Shown: positions 1 through 9,945, counted from the first letter of the stretch. The stretch is 64,000 nt of DNA from Mycolicibacterium cosmeticum (GCF_000613185.1 NZ_CCBB010000003.1:1550001-1614000), one strand, 5' to 3'. The notes: a model not told the origin generated them from the sequence alone. A program made the numbers and translations.

Positions 1-1413
1 GCGGCGCCCAAGCTCAAGATCGTGGCCCGCGCCGGGGTGGGCCTGGACAACGTCGACGTGGACGCCGCCACCGCCCGCGGTGTGCTCGTCGTCAACGCGC
101 CGACCTCCAACATCCACAGCGCCGCCGAGCACGCGCTGGCGCTGCTGCTGTCGGCCGCGCGGCAGATCCCGGCCGCCGACGCCACGCTGCGCGAGCACAC
201 CTGGAAGCGCTCGTCGTTCTCGGGCACCGAGATCTACGGCAAGACCGTCGGCGTGGTCGGGTTGGGCCGGATCGGCCAGCTGGTCGCGGCGCGGCTGGCG
301 GCGTTCGGCGCCCACATCGTCGCCTATGACCCGTACGTCTCCCAGGCCCGCGCCGCTCAGCTCGGCATCGAGCTGCTGAGCCTCGACGAGCTGCTGGGCC
401 GCGCCGATTTCATCTCGGTGCACCTGCCCAAGACCAAGGAGACCGCCGGGCTGATCGGCAAGGAGAACCTGGCCAAGACCAAGCCCGGCGTGATCATCGT
501 CAACGCCGCCCGCGGCGGCCTGATCGACGAGCAGGCGCTGGCCGACGCGATCACCAGCGGCCACGTGCGGGCCGCCGGCCTGGACGTGTTCGCCACCGAG
601 CCGTGCACCGACAGCCCGCTGTTCGAGCTGCCGCAGGTGGTCGTCACCCCGCACCTGGGTGCGTCCACCGCCGAGGCGCAGGACCGCGCGGGCACCGACG
701 TGGCCGCCAGCGTGAAGCTGGCCCTGGCCGGCGAGTTCGTGCCCGATGCCGTCAACGTCGGCGGGGGAGCCGTCGGCGAGGAGGTGGCGCCCTGGCTGGA
801 TCTGGTGCGCAAGCTCGGCCTGCTGGTCGGCTCGCTGGCCGACGCCGCCCCGGTGTCGCTGACCGTCCAGGTGCGCGGCGAGCTGGCTGCGGGCGGCACA
901 GAAGATGTTGGCATCCTGAAGCTCTCGGCATTGCGGGGCTTGTTCTCGGCCGTGGTCGACGAGCAGGTGACCTTCGTCAACGCCCCCGCGCTGGCCAAGG
1001 ACCGCGGCGTCACCGCCGAGATCACCACCGCCAGTGAGAGTCCCAATCACCGCAGCGTCGTCGACGTGCGCGCGGTCTACGCCGACGGCGGTTCGCTGAA
1101 CGTGGCGGGCACCCTGTCGGGCCCGCAGCTGGTGCAGAAGATCGTCCAGATCAACGGCCGCAACCTGGATCTGCGCGCCGAGGGTTACAACCTGGTGGTC
1201 AACTACACCGACCAGCCGGGTGCGCTCGGCAAGATCGGCACCCTGCTCGGCGGGGCGAACGTGAACATCCTGGCCGCCCAGATGAGCCAGGACGCCAGCG
1301 GCGACAGCGCCACCGTCATGCTGCGCCTGGATACCGATGTCCCCGAGAACGTGCGCGCCGCCATCGCCGAAGCGGTCGGCGCCACCACACTGGAAGTGGT
1401 TGACCTGTCGTGA
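1..1413 (+). CDS. serA: D-3-phosphoglycerate dehydrogenase, 5' end missing
   Basis: Catalyses NAD-dependent oxidation of 3-phosphoglycerate, the first step of serine synthesis in the cytoplasm. The reading frame is open from base 1, so the start lies outside the window; about 470 residues are present and roughly 55-60 N-terminal residues are missing compared with the ~528-residue mycobacterial enzyme. Visible: the nucleotide-binding motif GLGRIG near visible residue 85, the substrate/catalytic segments NAARGGL, FATEP and TPHLGAST (the Arg-Glu-His set), an intervening ASB-type domain, and a C-terminal ACT domain beginning near [14 protein letters not shown]. The ACT domain is the serine-feedback module in the mycobacterial enzyme (family knowledge). 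The stop overlaps the GTG start of leuB (GTGA), which suggests translational coupling. Confidence 0.96.
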   Translation, partial: AAPKLKIVARAGVGLDNVDVDAATARGVLVVNAPTSNIHSAAEHALALLLSAARQIPAADATLREHTWKRSSFSGTEIYGKTVGVVGLGRIGQLVAARLAAFGAHIVAYDPYVSQARAAQLGIELLSLDELLGRADFISVHLPKTKETAGLIGKENLAKTKPGVIIVNAARGGLIDEQALADAITSGHVRAAGLDVFATEPCTDSPLFELPQVVVTPHLGASTAEAQDRAGTDVAASVKLALAGEFVPDAVNVGGGAVGEEVAPWLDLVRKLGLLVGSLADAAPVSLTVQVRGELAAGGTEDVGILKLSALRGLFSAVVDEQVTFVNAPALAKDRGVTAEITTASESPNHRSVVDVRAVYADGGSLNVAGTLSGPQLVQKIVQINGRNLDLRAEGYNLVVNYTDQPGALGKIGTLLGGANVNILAAQMSQDASGDSATVMLRLDTDVPENVRAAIAEAVGATTLEVVDLS

Positions 1414-2420
1414 AGTTAGCTGTCATCGCCGGCGACGGCATCGGTCCCGAGGTCATCGCCGAGGCGCTGCGGGTGCTCGACGCCGTGCTGCCCGGCGTCG
1501 AACGCACCGAGTACGACCTGGGTGCCCGGCGCTACCACGCCACCGGTGAACTGCTGAACGAGCAGACCATCGAGGAACTGCGCGGCTACGACGCCATCCT
1601 GCTCGGCGCCATCGGCGATCCGTCGGTGCCCAGCGGCGTGCTGGAGCGCGGGCTGCTGCTGAAACTGCGCTTCGCCCTTGATCATCACGTCAATCTGCGG
1701 CCGGGCCGGCTGTATCCGGGTGTCACCAGCCCGCTGTCGGGGGTGACCGGCATCGACTTCGTCGTCGTGCGCGAGGGCACCGAGGGCCCCTACACCGGAA
1801 ACGGCGGCGCGCTGCGCGTCGGCACCCCGCATGAGGTGGCCACCGAGGTCAGCGTGAACACGGCGTTCGGCGTGGAGCGGGTGGTGCGGGATGCGTTCGC
1901 GCGCGCCCAGTCCCGGCGCAAGCACCTGACACTGGTGCACAAGACCAACGTGCTGACCTTCGCCGGCGGCCTGTGGTCGCGGATCGTCGCCGAGGTCGGC
2001 AAGGAGTACCCCGACGTCGAGGTGGCCTATCAGCACATCGACGCGGCCACCATCCACATGGTCACCGACCCGGGCCGGTTCGACGTCATCGTCACCGACA
2101 ACCTGTTCGGCGACATCATCACCGACCTGTCGGCCGCGGTGTGCGGCGGCATCGGGCTGGCCGCCAGCGGCAATATCGACGCCACCCGGACCAATCCGTC
2201 GATGTTCGAGCCGGTGCACGGTAGTGCGCCCGATATCGCCGGGCAGGGCATCGCCGATCCGACCGCCGCGGTGATGAGCGTGGCGCTGCTGCTGGCCCAT
2301 GTGGGACAGGACGACGCGGCGGCCCGGGTGGACAAGGCGGTCGCCGAGCACCTGGCGACCCGCGGCGACGCCAAGCTGTCGACCGGTGCGGTCGGCGACC
2401 GGATCCTCGCGCTGCTGTAG
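1410..2420 (+). CDS. leuB: 3-isopropylmalate dehydrogenase
   Basis: Oxidatively decarboxylates 3-isopropylmalate in leucine biosynthesis, acting after LeuCD, which is encoded 11 kb downstream. The 336-residue length matches mycobacterial LeuB. The N-terminal AGDGIGPEV motif, the [15 protein letters not shown] segment and the metal/NAD-binding region with [13 protein letters not shown] and [13 protein letters not shown] are all intact. The start is GTG at 1410, overlapping the serA stop by 4 bases. Separation from leuCD with serA upstream is the usual mycobacterial arrangement. Confidence 0.97.
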   Translation: MKLAVIAGDGIGPEVIAEALRVLDAVLPGVERTEYDLGARRYHATGELLNEQTIEELRGYDAILLGAIGDPSVPSGVLERGLLLKLRFALDHHVNLRPGRLYPGVTSPLSGVTGIDFVVVREGTEGPYTGNGGALRVGTPHEVATEVSVNTAFGVERVVRDAFARAQSRRKHLTLVHKTNVLTFAGGLWSRIVAEVGKEYPDVEVAYQHIDAATIHMVTDPGRFDVIVTDNLFGDIITDLSAAVCGGIGLAASGNIDATRTNPSMFEPVHGSAPDIAGQGIADPTAAVMSVALLLAHVGQDDAAARVDKAVAEHLATRGDAKLSTGAVGDRILALL

Positions 2421-2425
2421 CTGCG

Positions 2426-3013
2426 GTGGGCGCCGTCGCGACGCTGCGCCGGCAATGCTGGCTGTTCGCCACCGGATCGGCCTTTTTCGCCACGGCGACC
2501 GTACCGGGATTCTCGGCGCTGGCCGGCTCCGGGGCGGCGAACGCGTTGTGCTTCGTCGGGTCGTGGTTCTTCACCAGCGCGGCCTGGATGCAGCTGCGGC
2601 TGTCCGGCCGGGGCGTGCCGTGGTGGTCGTCGGCCGTGCAGTTCGCCGGCACCGTACTGTTCAACGTCAGCACGGGGGCCGCGGTGTGGGCGCACACGGT
2701 GCTCGGGGAACGGCGCTACGTCTGGGCCCCGGATGCCACCGGGTCGACGGCCTTCCTGATCTCAGGGGTGCTCGGCGTCGTGGTCGTCGGGTGGTGGGCG
2801 CCCAGATCGGTTGACTGGCAAGCCGAATGGATCAACCTGGCGGGCTGCGTGGCCTTCGGAGTGTCGGCGCTGGCCGCGTTCGTCACCAGGGCCGGGGCGA
2901 CGGTCGACGCGCCGCTGGCCAATCTCGGTACGTTCGTCGGGGCGTTGTGCTTCCTGGTCGCGGCGCTGCTGGTCCTGCCGGACAAGCGGCAGGACCAGCA
3001 GCCCACAGATTAG
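2426..3013 (+). CDS. multi-pass membrane protein, unknown function (YrhK-like?)
   Basis: I do not recognise a characterised family with certainty. The 195-residue product is very hydrophobic with about five to six predicted helices, no cleavable signal, and a short charged tail ending DKRQDQQPTD. The segment NALCFVGSWFFTSAAWMQL resembles YrhK-type membrane domains, but this is by eye only. It starts with GTG 5 bases after the leuB stop, so it is probably co-transcribed with serA-leuB. It meets ahpD tail to tail with only 7 bases between stops and no visible hairpin. Confidence 0.75.
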   Translation: MGAVATLRRQCWLFATGSAFFATATVPGFSALAGSGAANALCFVGSWFFTSAAWMQLRLSGRGVPWWSSAVQFAGTVLFNVSTGAAVWAHTVLGERRYVWAPDATGSTAFLISGVLGVVVVGWWAPRSVDWQAEWINLAGCVAFGVSALAAFVTRAGATVDAPLANLGTFVGALCFLVAALLVLPDKRQDQQPTD

Positions 3014-3020
3014 ACCCGGA

Positions 3021-3554
3021 TCAGACCGCCGCGAGCGCGTCGGCCGTCGAGAGCGCCTGCGCCACCCCGGACACGATGGCGGCCAGCCGGATCGCCTCGA
3101 AGATGACGGTCCGGTCCACCCCGGCGTCGCGCAGCACGGTCTCGTGCGCGGCCAGGCAGTGCCCGCAACCGTTGATCGCCGAGACGGCCAGCGACCACAG
3201 CTCGAAATCCTCTTTGGCGACACCGGGATTGGCGATGATGTTCATCCGCAAGCCGGCGCGCAGATCGTCGTAGCGCCCGTCGAGCTGGCCCTTGGTGCGG
3301 TAGAACACGTTGTTCATGCCCATGATCGCCGCCGCGCCCAGCGCCGCATGGTAGGCCTCCTCGGACAGCACATCGAGCGCGTCCTCGGAGATCTCCCGCA
3401 GCAGCCGCTGCGATTTGGTGGCGGCGGCCGTCGCGACGAAGGCGCCCCACAGCTGCTGTTCGGACAGCTCGGTGCTGCGGGCGATGCTGCCGAGGTTGAG
3501 CTTGAGGTCCTTGGCGTACTCGGGCAGCGCCTCTTTGATGTTGTCGATACTCAT
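3021..3554 (-). CDS. ahpD: alkyl hydroperoxide reductase AhpD (peroxidase/adaptor)
   Basis: AhpD re-reduces AhpC using the lipoamide/Lpd-DlaT electron chain in mycobacteria and has weak peroxidase activity itself. The start was placed at the ATG giving [10 protein letters not shown], which yields 177 residues as in other mycobacterial AhpD; the open frame continues 52 codons upstream but that part is not protein-like. The redox motif CGHC is at C130-C133 with His137 four residues after, the known catalytic arrangement. It lies 37 bases downstream of ahpC on the same strand, so the two form an operon. Confidence 0.95.
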   Translation of the reverse strand: MSIDNIKEALPEYAKDLKLNLGSIARSTELSEQQLWGAFVATAAATKSQRLLREISEDALDVLSEEAYHAALGAAAIMGMNNVFYRTKGQLDGRYDDLRAGLRMNIIANPGVAKEDFELWSLAVSAINGCGHCLAAHETVLRDAGVDRTVIFEAIRLAAIVSGVAQALSTADALAAV

Positions 3555-3591
3555 GCGCGATCCCGCTCCGCTTCTCGCTCGATGCTCACGC

Positions 3592-4179
3592 TCAGACCGC
3601 CTCGGCCAGCAGCTCGCCGGCGTTGATGGTGGGGTCACCCTTACGCCAGTTGCAGGCGCACAGTTCGTCGGACTGCAGGGCGTCGAGCACCCGCAGGACC
3701 TCGTCGACATTGCGTCCGACCGAACCCGCCGTCACGGAGACGAACTGGACCTCGTTGTTCGGGTCGACGATGAAGGTGGCCCGGTCGGCCACCCCCTCGG
3801 AGTTCAGTACGCCTGTCGCGGTGGACAGTTCGCGCTTGAGGTCCGACAGCATCGGGAACGGCAGCTTCTTGAGGTCTTCGTGCTGGGCCCGCCACTGGAA
3901 GTGCACGAACTCGTTGTCCACCGACACCCCGAGCACCTGGGCGTCCCGATCGGCGAACTCGTCGTTCAGCTTGCCGAAGGCCGCGATCTCGGTGGGGCAG
4001 ACGAAGGTGAAGTCCTTCGGCCAGAAGAACACGATCCGCCACTTGCCGGCATGGTCGGCGCTGGTGACCTTGGTGAAATAGTCGTCGGGCTGCTTGGCAT
4101 CGACCTTGGACAGGTCGCCGCCGATGACGGCAGTGAGATCGTACGCGGGGAATTGATCACCGATGGTGAGCAACGGCAT
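3592..4179 (-). CDS. ahpC: peroxiredoxin, alkyl hydroperoxide reductase AhpC
   Basis: Reduces organic peroxides, H2O2 and peroxynitrite. The chosen ATG gives [10 protein letters not shown] and 195 residues. The peroxidatic cysteine is C61 in FVCPTEI; two resolving-type cysteines C174 and C176 occur in ELCACNW, the three-cysteine arrangement typical of mycobacterial AhpC. A purine-rich RBS (GAAAGG on the coding strand) lies 8-9 bases upstream. In many mycobacteria oxyR is divergent from ahpC; here the divergent neighbour is a RibD/DHFR-like reductase and no oxyR is visible. A 13-bp palindrome 20 bases upstream may be the control site. Confidence 0.97.
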   Translation of the reverse strand: MPLLTIGDQFPAYDLTAVIGGDLSKVDAKQPDDYFTKVTSADHAGKWRIVFFWPKDFTFVCPTEIAAFGKLNDEFADRDAQVLGVSVDNEFVHFQWRAQHEDLKKLPFPMLSDLKRELSTATGVLNSEGVADRATFIVDPNNEVQFVSVTAGSVGRNVDEVLRVLDALQSDELCACNWRKGDPTINAGELLAEAV

Positions 4180-4198
4180 CTCGAACGCCTTTCTAAAC

Positions 4199-4211
4199 TG
4201 GAACAATTCCA
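4199..4211. promoter_or_regulatory. palindrome TGGAA-N3-TTCCA upstream of ahpC, possible operator
   Basis: A perfect inverted repeat with 5-bp arms and a 3-bp centre lies 20 bases before the ahpC start codon, inside a short AT-rich stretch unlike its surroundings. Its position fits a redox-responsive repressor or activator site, but the binding protein cannot be named from sequence alone. Confidence 0.35.
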
Positions 4212-4360
4212 ATGTTTACTGCTTCGATTCTGCGTGTTCGGCGGGCGCTCGACAACACCTCCCTCCGTGATTGTCGACACATACACAGGGTGAAACATCA
4301 TGTGCAATAGCCCGTTTGGCGGTCGCGATGAGTTTCGGCGGCGGTGTGGGTCTGATCACC

Positions 4361-4966
4361 ATGGGACACATCCAGATAGAACTGTTCGCCACTCTCGATC
4401 TCGTCGCGCAGGCACCGGGCGGCCCCGACGAGGACCCGGACGGGTTCGCCTTCGGCGGCTGGCAGGCGCCGCTGGTGGACGACGTCACCGGGGCGCAGAT
4501 CGCCGCGGCCTACCAGGGTGTCGACGCGCTGCTCCTCGGCCGGCGCACCTACGACATCTTCGCCGCGTATTGGCCGCACCAGGATGACGCCTTCGGCACG
4601 CTGTTCAACCGCCTCCCCAAATACGTGGCCTCGCGCGGCACGCCCGAGCTGTCCTGGGCGGGGTCGACGCAGCTGGGCCCGGATCTGGTTGGCGCGGTCC
4701 GTGAGATCCGGGATCGGCACGACCGGGTGTGCGTCGTGGGCAGCCTCAACCTGGTGCAGACCCTGTTGCGTGAGAAGCTCTTCGATCGGTTGGATCTCTG
4801 GGTGCACCCGATCGTGCTGGGCGCCGGCAAGAAGGTGTTCGACGGCGGCGCAGTGCCCGCGAACCTCACCCTGCTACAGCCGCCGGCCGCCAGTCCGAAG
4901 GGCACCGTGCACCTGCGCTACGCGCTGGCCGACGGCATCCCCGAAACCGGGGATATGAGCGCCTAA
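4361..4966 (+). CDS. dihydrofolate reductase family protein (RibD C-terminal-like)
   Basis: A 201-residue protein of the RibD-C/DHFR-like fold, probably an NAD(P)H-dependent reductase of unknown substrate. Family signatures seen are the N-terminal HIQIELFATLDLV strand, LLLGRRTYDIFAAYW, the VVGSLNLVQTLL segment and the C-terminal LDLWVHPIVLGAGKKVF. The start was chosen at ATG 4361, which gives the family-typical N-terminus; in-frame starts at 4328 and 4271 would only add atypical sequence. It is divergent from ahpCD, and its stop overlaps the opposing MFS gene stop by two bases. Confidence 0.85.
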   Translation: MGHIQIELFATLDLVAQAPGGPDEDPDGFAFGGWQAPLVDDVTGAQIAAAYQGVDALLLGRRTYDIFAAYWPHQDDAFGTLFNRLPKYVASRGTPELSWAGSTQLGPDLVGAVREIRDRHDRVCVVGSLNLVQTLLREKLFDRLDLWVHPIVLGAGKKVFDGGAVPANLTLLQPPAASPKGTVHLRYALADGIPETGDMSA

Positions 4967-6150
4967 CTCGGGCCGTGCGGATCGGTGGGCAGCACCGGGA
5001 TGGCGACCACCGGGAACAGCGCGCACACCGCGAACGCCGCCGGGTAGCCGAACACTCCGATCAGCGCGCCGAACAACGGTGCGGCGGCGGCGGATGCCAG
5101 GTGCTGACTGGTGTTCTGGGTGCCCAGCGCGCGGCCGCTCCAGAACGGGCCCGCGATCTCGGCGATCGCGGTGAAGGCCAACCCGTTGTCGGACACCGTG
5201 ATCACCGAGGCGATCACCACCAGGGCGACGCTGACGGGGGAGTGCAGCCAGTCGGTGACGGCCAGCAGTGCCATCGACGCCGCGGCGCCCGCGGCGATGG
5301 TGCGGATCGGCCGCAGCCGCGACCCCGTCACGTCTGACCAACGCCCCGCGGCGATCCGTCCTGCGGCACCGAGGATCTGGGCGAGCGTCACCAACAGCCC
5401 CGCCGAGGCCGCCGACCATCCGCGGGTGGTCATCAACCACACCAGGGTGAACGTCCAGACCACCGACTGCGGCACCACCAGCAGCACCGAGACGGCGTGG
5501 ATGCGCCACAGCACCGACGAGCCGCGGTAGGGGTTGGCCAGGTGCTCGTCGGGGGCCTCGGCGCGCGGCGGCCGCGGCGGGTCGATCACCCCGGCCAGGC
5601 ACATGACCGCGGCCAGCGCGCACACGATCGCGGGGAACAGCAATGCCGTTGCGACACCGTGAGATTCGGCAAGCCGGGGAATGATCAGCGCGCCCAGCCC
5701 CACGCCCAGTGGTGTTGCGGTCTGCCGGATGCCCATCACCAGGCCGCGTTGTTCGGGCGGGAACCAGCCCACCACCAGTCGCCCGCTCGCGGAATTGCTG
5801 CTGGCCGCGGCCATTCCGCCGATCAACAGGAAGGCGCCGACCGCGACCAGGGACTGCACCGAGGCCGCGGCGAACGCGGCCGCCGCCGTGAGTGCCGAGC
5901 CCAGCGTCAGCACCAGGCGTTCGCCGAACCGGTCGACGACATAGCCCCACAGGATCAGCGTCGTCACCATGCCCAGGCTCGGCATCGCCGACAAGGTGCC
6001 CGCCCGCGCCAAATCCAGCCCGCGTTCGGTGTGCAAGGTCGGGATGAGGAATGCGGCCCCGTTGATGAAGACGTTGGCGCAGGTGGTCGCGGTGAGCGCG
6101 ATCACCAGCATGGACCAGCGACGGGCGGTGCCGATAGTCGTGGTGGTCAT
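4963..6150 (-). CDS. MFS transporter, Rv2994-like
   Basis: A 395-residue major facilitator with twelve hydrophobic segments and no signal peptide. The loop 2-3 signature appears as WGYVVDRFGERLVLTLGS, and the second half repeats it (AGRIAAGRWSDVTGSRL). Position between leuB and the FAH-family hydrolase/gltX corresponds to Rv2994 in M. tuberculosis, annotated there as an integral membrane transporter. The substrate is unknown. It is divergent from the secreted lipase with 85 bases between starts. Confidence 0.88.
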   Translation of the reverse strand: MTTTTIGTARRWSMLVIALTATTCANVFINGAAFLIPTLHTERGLDLARAGTLSAMPSLGMVTTLILWGYVVDRFGERLVLTLGSALTAAAAFAAASVQSLVAVGAFLLIGGMAAASSNSASGRLVVGWFPPEQRGLVMGIRQTATPLGVGLGALIIPRLAESHGVATALLFPAIVCALAAVMCLAGVIDPPRPPRAEAPDEHLANPYRGSSVLWRIHAVSVLLVVPQSVVWTFTLVWLMTTRGWSAASAGLLVTLAQILGAAGRIAAGRWSDVTGSRLRPIRTIAAGAAASMALLAVTDWLHSPVSVALVVIASVITVSDNGLAFTAIAEIAGPFWSGRALGTQNTSQHLASAAAAPLFGALIGVFGYPAAFAVCALFPVVAIPVLPTDPHGPS

Positions 6151-6178
6151 ACCGTCATGGTGTCACGTCGTTCCCATG

Positions 6179-6203
6179 ATATTGAACGATTATCCCACAA
6201 TAT
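6179..6203. promoter_or_regulatory. inverted repeat ATATTG-N13-CAATAT between MFS and lipase genes
   Basis: Perfect 6-bp arms separated by 13 bases sit in the AT-rich centre of the 85-base divergent intergenic region. They could be an operator shared by both genes or part of overlapping promoters. No regulator gene is adjacent. Confidence 0.25.
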
Positions 6204-6235
6204 GAGAGACGTGGGAACTGTCATAGCCTGGACCG

Positions 6236-7414
6236 GTGAACCTGCGCAGACTGGCCGGCCTCGTGCTGGCGTTGGGGATCGCGGCCACCACACCGATCGC
6301 GCACGCGGCCCAGGCCGACTGGTCGGGCCTGGATGCCCGCAACTTCGGCGCCCCGATCCCGGCGCCCGGCAAGCTGATCGCGTCGGTGCCGCTGAACCCC
6401 GCCCTGAGTGTCCCGGACGCCGCGCGGGCCTTCCGGATCCTGTATTCTACAGTGGACCAACATGATTCACCGGCGGTTAGCACCGCGGCGGTATTCGTGC
6501 CCGCCGGCCGGGCGCCCGAGGGTGGCTGGCCGGTGATCGCCTGGGCGCACGGCACCGTCGGGCTCGGCGATGACTGCACACCGTCGGCGCTGCCGCGCAG
6601 CGAGCGCGACAACGAGTACCTGTCGCACTGGCTGGACCAGGGGTACGTGGTGGTGGGCTCCGACTATGCCGGGCTGGGCACGCCAGGGCTGATGAGCTAC
6701 CTCAACAGCGTCTCGACCGCGCACAGCGTCGTCGAATCGGTGATCGCCGCGCACCAGCTGGACCTGCCGCTGTCGCCGAAGTGGGCGCTGGTGGGCCAAT
6801 CACAGGGCGGCAGCGCCGCCGTCAACAGCGCCCGCTGGGCCACCGAATTCAGCCGCGGCGCCGGGCTGGACTACCGCGGGGTGGTGGCCACCGGCACCCC
6901 GTTCAATGTGGAATCGATCGTCAAACAGGCCGGGCCCGACATGACGCTGCCCCCGAACGTGGGCCCGGCCGCCAACAGTTACACCGCCTACATCCTGGCC
7001 GGGTTTCGGGACGCCCGCCCCGATCTCGGTGTCGACGGCGTGCTGACCCCGGCCGGGCGCAGCGCCGTGCAACAAGCCGAGACGCTGTGCAAGCCGGCGT
7101 TGGACAAGGCCCTGGCCGGCATGACGCCGAGCGGGTTCTTCCGGGCGCCGCTGGCATCGCTGCCCGGGCTGGCCGACGCGCTGGACGCCTACCTGGGCAC
7201 GCCCACCGACGGGTATGACCGGCCGATCTTCCTCGGCGTGGGACTGCGTGACCGCGACGTGCCGCCGACGCTGTCCATCGCGCTCGACGAACGGCTGCGG
7301 GCCAGCGGCCAGGACGTGACGCTGAAGGTCTATCCCGACCAGGACCACTCGGGCACGGTGCTGGCGTCGATGGCGGACTCCACCCCTTTTCTGGCGGCGC
7401 AGTTCGCTCACTAG
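6236..7414 (+). CDS. secreted lipase/esterase, LIP family
   Basis: A 392-residue alpha/beta hydrolase with an N-terminal Sec-type signal peptide (LRRLAGLVLALGIAATT then AHA, cleavage near residue 25). The nucleophile elbow is GQSQGG around residue 187; a C-terminal DQDHSG supplies the likely catalytic His, and a DRD segment before it an acid. The architecture matches the fungal/actinobacterial secretory lipase (LIP) family, which acts on triacylglycerols or related esters outside the membrane. The start is GTG at 6236, leaving a basic N-region as expected for export. It is followed 9 bases later by the FAH-family gene. Confidence 0.88.
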   Translation: MNLRRLAGLVLALGIAATTPIAHAAQADWSGLDARNFGAPIPAPGKLIASVPLNPALSVPDAARAFRILYSTVDQHDSPAVSTAAVFVPAGRAPEGGWPVIAWAHGTVGLGDDCTPSALPRSERDNEYLSHWLDQGYVVVGSDYAGLGTPGLMSYLNSVSTAHSVVESVIAAHQLDLPLSPKWALVGQSQGGSAAVNSARWATEFSRGAGLDYRGVVATGTPFNVESIVKQAGPDMTLPPNVGPAANSYTAYILAGFRDARPDLGVDGVLTPAGRSAVQQAETLCKPALDKALAGMTPSGFFRAPLASLPGLADALDAYLGTPTDGYDRPIFLGVGLRDRDVPPTLSIALDERLRASGQDVTLKVYPDQDHSGTVLASMADSTPFLAAQFAH

Positions 7415-7423
7415 GCTGGACCA

Positions 7424-8206
7424 ATGCGTCTTGGTCGAATCGCCAGTCCCGACGGTGTCGCCTTCGTAGTCATCGAAGGCGACCCGAACTCCGATGCGGT
7501 GTGCCGTGAGATCGCCGAGCAGTATCTGTCGCGCAACCCCACTTTCACCGGCCGCAGCTGGCCGCTGGCCGATGTGCGGCTGCTCGCGCCGATCCTGGCC
7601 AGCAAGGTGGTCTGCATGGGCAAGAACTACGCCGCGCATGCCCGCGAGATGGGCGGCGAACCGCCCGAGGATCCGGTGATCTTCCTCAAGCCCAACACCG
7701 CCATCATCGGCCCCAACGTGCCCATCCAGCTGCCCGCCGACGCCCACCCGGTGCACCACGAGGGCGAGCTGGTCGCCGTCATCGAACGGCCGTGCAAGGA
7801 CGTGCCCGCGGCGAAGGCCGCCGACTACATCCTCGGCTACACCATCGCCAACGACGTCTCGGCGCGCGATCAGCAGAAGAAGGACGGCCAGTGGATGCGG
7901 GCCAAGGGGCACGACACCTTCTGCCCGGTGGGCCCGTGGATCGAGACCGCCGTCGACCCGTCCGGGCTGGACCTGCGCACCGAAGTCAACGGGCAGGTGC
8001 GTCAGGACAGCAACACCGCGCTGTTGCTGCACGACGTCGGGGCGATCGTGGAATGGGTGTCGGCCGTGATGACGCTGCTGCCCGGCGACCTGATCCTCAC
8101 CGGAACCCCAGAGGGTGTCGGCCCCATCGAGGACGGCGACACCGTGAGCATCACCGTCGAGGGCATCGGCACCCTCACCAATCCCGTTGTGCGTAAAGGA
8201 AAATAG
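7424..8206 (+). CDS. fumarylacetoacetate hydrolase family protein, Rv2993c-like
   Basis: A 260-residue FAH-superfamily enzyme, a metal-dependent hydrolase or isomerase/decarboxylase of 2-oxo acids. The core after an N-terminal extension starts at VVCMGKNYAAHAREM. Metal ligands are in the HEGELV segment and ANDVSARD; the C-terminal TGTPEGVGP loop is typical. In M. tuberculosis this gene (Rv2993c) also directly precedes gltX; the substrate is unsettled, with 2-hydroxyhepta-2,4-diene-1,7-dioate isomerase a common but unproven label. Only 3 bases separate it from gltX, so they are co-transcribed. Confidence 0.93.
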   Translation: MRLGRIASPDGVAFVVIEGDPNSDAVCREIAEQYLSRNPTFTGRSWPLADVRLLAPILASKVVCMGKNYAAHAREMGGEPPEDPVIFLKPNTAIIGPNVPIQLPADAHPVHHEGELVAVIERPCKDVPAAKAADYILGYTIANDVSARDQQKKDGQWMRAKGHDTFCPVGPWIETAVDPSGLDLRTEVNGQVRQDSNTALLLHDVGAIVEWVSAVMTLLPGDLILTGTPEGVGPIEDGDTVSITVEGIGTLTNPVVRKGK

Positions 8207-8209
8207 ACG

Positions 8210-9670
8210 ATGGCTGTGCGCGTACGTTTCTGTCCGTCCCCGACCGGCCACCCGCACGTCGGCCTGGTGCGCACCGCGCTGTTCAACTGGGCCTACGCCC
8301 GGCACACCGGCGGCACCTTCGTGTTCCGCATCGAGGACACCGACGCCGCCCGCGACAGCCAGGAGAGCTACGACGCGATCCTGGACGCGCTGCGCTGGCT
8401 CGGGCTGAACTGGGACGAGGGCGTTGAGGTCGGTGGGCCGCACGGCCCATACCGCCAGTCGCAGCGCGCCGACATCTACCGCGACGTGATCGCCCAACTG
8501 CTGGCCGCCGGCGAGGTGTACGAGGCGTACTCCACCCCCGAAGAGGTGGAGGCCCGGCACATCGCGGCGGGCCGCAACCCGAAACTGGGCTATGACAACT
8601 TCGACCGCGACCTGACCGACGAGCAGCGGGCGGAGTTCGCGGCGCAGGGGCGTAAACCCGTGCTGCGGTTGCGGATGCCCGATGAGGACCTCTCCTGGAC
8701 CGACCTGGTTCGCGGACCGGTGAGCTTTCCGGCCGGCTCGGTCCCGGATTTCGCGATCACCCGGGCCAGCGGAGATCCGCTGTACACCTTGGTCAATCCT
8801 GTCGACGACGCGCTGATGAGAATCACCCATGTGTTGCGCGGTGAGGACATCATGCCGTCCACTCCGCGCCAGATCGCGCTCTACCGTGCGCTGATCCGGA
8901 TCGGAATCGCCGAGTGGGTCCCCGAATTCGCCCATCTGCCAAGCGTTCTGGGGGAGGGCAACAAGAAGCTGTCCAAGCGCGACCCGCAGTCGAACCTGTT
9001 CCTGCACCGCGATCGCGGGTTCATCCCGGAGGGGTTGCTCAACTACCTGGCCCTGCTCGGCTGGGGTATCGCCGACGATCACGACGTCTTCGGGCTCGAC
9101 GAGATGGTCGCCGCCTTCGATGTCGTCGACGTCAACTCCAACCCGGCGCGTTTCGACCAGAAGAAGGCCGACGCCATCAACGCCGAGCACATCCGCGCGC
9201 TCACGCCGCAGGACTTCACCGCCCGCCTCGATGCCTACCTGGGCGCGCACGGGCACGACACCACCCTGGACGACGCCGCCTTCGCGGAGGCGGCCGCGCT
9301 GATCCAGACCCGCATCGTGGTGCTCGGCGACGCGTGGGAGCTGTTGAAGTTCTTCAACGACGACGCCTATGTGCTCGACGACAAGGCGGCCGCCAAGGAA
9401 CTCGGCCCGGACTCCGCGCCCGTCCTGGACGCCGCCCTGACGGCCCTGCAGGGCCTGGCCGAGTGGACCGCCCCGGCCATCGAGACCGCGCTCAAGGCGG
9501 CCCTGCTGGACGGTCTTGAGCTCAAGCCGAGGAAGGCGTTCGGACCGATCCGCGTCGCCGTCACCGGTGCGACGGTGAGCCCGCCGCTGTTCGAATCGAT
9601 GGAACTGCTGGGCGCCGAGCGCAGTCTGGCCAGGTTGCGAGCGGTGCGGGCCGGGGCAGACCGGCCCTAG
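8210..9670 (+). CDS. gltX: glutamyl-tRNA synthetase
   Basis: Charges tRNA-Glu with glutamate; in mycobacteria the non-discriminating enzyme also makes Glu-tRNA-Gln for GatCAB. The 486-residue protein has the class I HIGH-type motif in [14 protein letters not shown] near residue 15 and the KMSKS-type motif as KLSKRD near residue 255, followed by the anticodon-binding helical domain. The adjacent downstream genes are tRNA-Gln(CTG) and tRNA-Glu(CTC), the two substrates of such an enzyme. The start is ATG at 8210. Confidence 0.97.
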   Translation: MAVRVRFCPSPTGHPHVGLVRTALFNWAYARHTGGTFVFRIEDTDAARDSQESYDAILDALRWLGLNWDEGVEVGGPHGPYRQSQRADIYRDVIAQLLAAGEVYEAYSTPEEVEARHIAAGRNPKLGYDNFDRDLTDEQRAEFAAQGRKPVLRLRMPDEDLSWTDLVRGPVSFPAGSVPDFAITRASGDPLYTLVNPVDDALMRITHVLRGEDIMPSTPRQIALYRALIRIGIAEWVPEFAHLPSVLGEGNKKLSKRDPQSNLFLHRDRGFIPEGLLNYLALLGWGIADDHDVFGLDEMVAAFDVVDVNSNPARFDQKKADAINAEHIRALTPQDFTARLDAYLGAHGHDTTLDDAAFAEAAALIQTRIVVLGDAWELLKFFNDDAYVLDDKAAAKELGPDSAPVLDAALTALQGLAEWTAPAIETALKAALLDGLELKPRKAFGPIRVAVTGATVSPPLFESMELLGAERSLARLRAVRAGADRP

Positions 9671-9800
9671 GCGGGCCGGTGTGAAAAGCACTCCGAAATC
9701 TTTGGTAGTCTGCTCGTCGGCCCGGAAAGCGCGGGTGGGCGGACCCCCACCACGTGATTCGGACCGAAAATGCCTGTGACCTGCGGTGATAGGCAGCCCT

Positions 9801-9872
9801 TGGGGTATGGTGTAATTGGCAACACAGCTGATTCTGGTTCAGCCATTCTAGGTTCGAGTCCTGGTACCCCAG
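9801..9872 (+). tRNA. tRNA-Gln (anticodon CTG)
   Basis: The 72-base gene folds into a full cloverleaf: the acceptor stem TGGGGTA pairs with TACCCCA, the anticodon stem GCTGA/TCAGC carries the loop TTCTGGT with CTG at its centre, and the T-loop GGTTCGAGTCC is intact. CCA is encoded at 9873-9875. It reads codon CAG and lies next to gltX as in other mycobacteria. Confidence 0.96.
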
Positions 9873-9945
9873 CCAATGCAGTACGGTCCGGCGATTAGGT
9901 CAGCACCCGCTCGTCAGCTATGCTTTCCCTCCGGATCACGTTCTA

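Noticed and set aside
6800..9691. 963-codon open frame on the reverse strand across the lipase, FAH-family and gltX genes
   Set aside because: It is a GC-rich antisense frame over three clearly conserved genes; its translation is Arg/Gly/Gln/His-rich low-complexity sequence with no recognisable domain.
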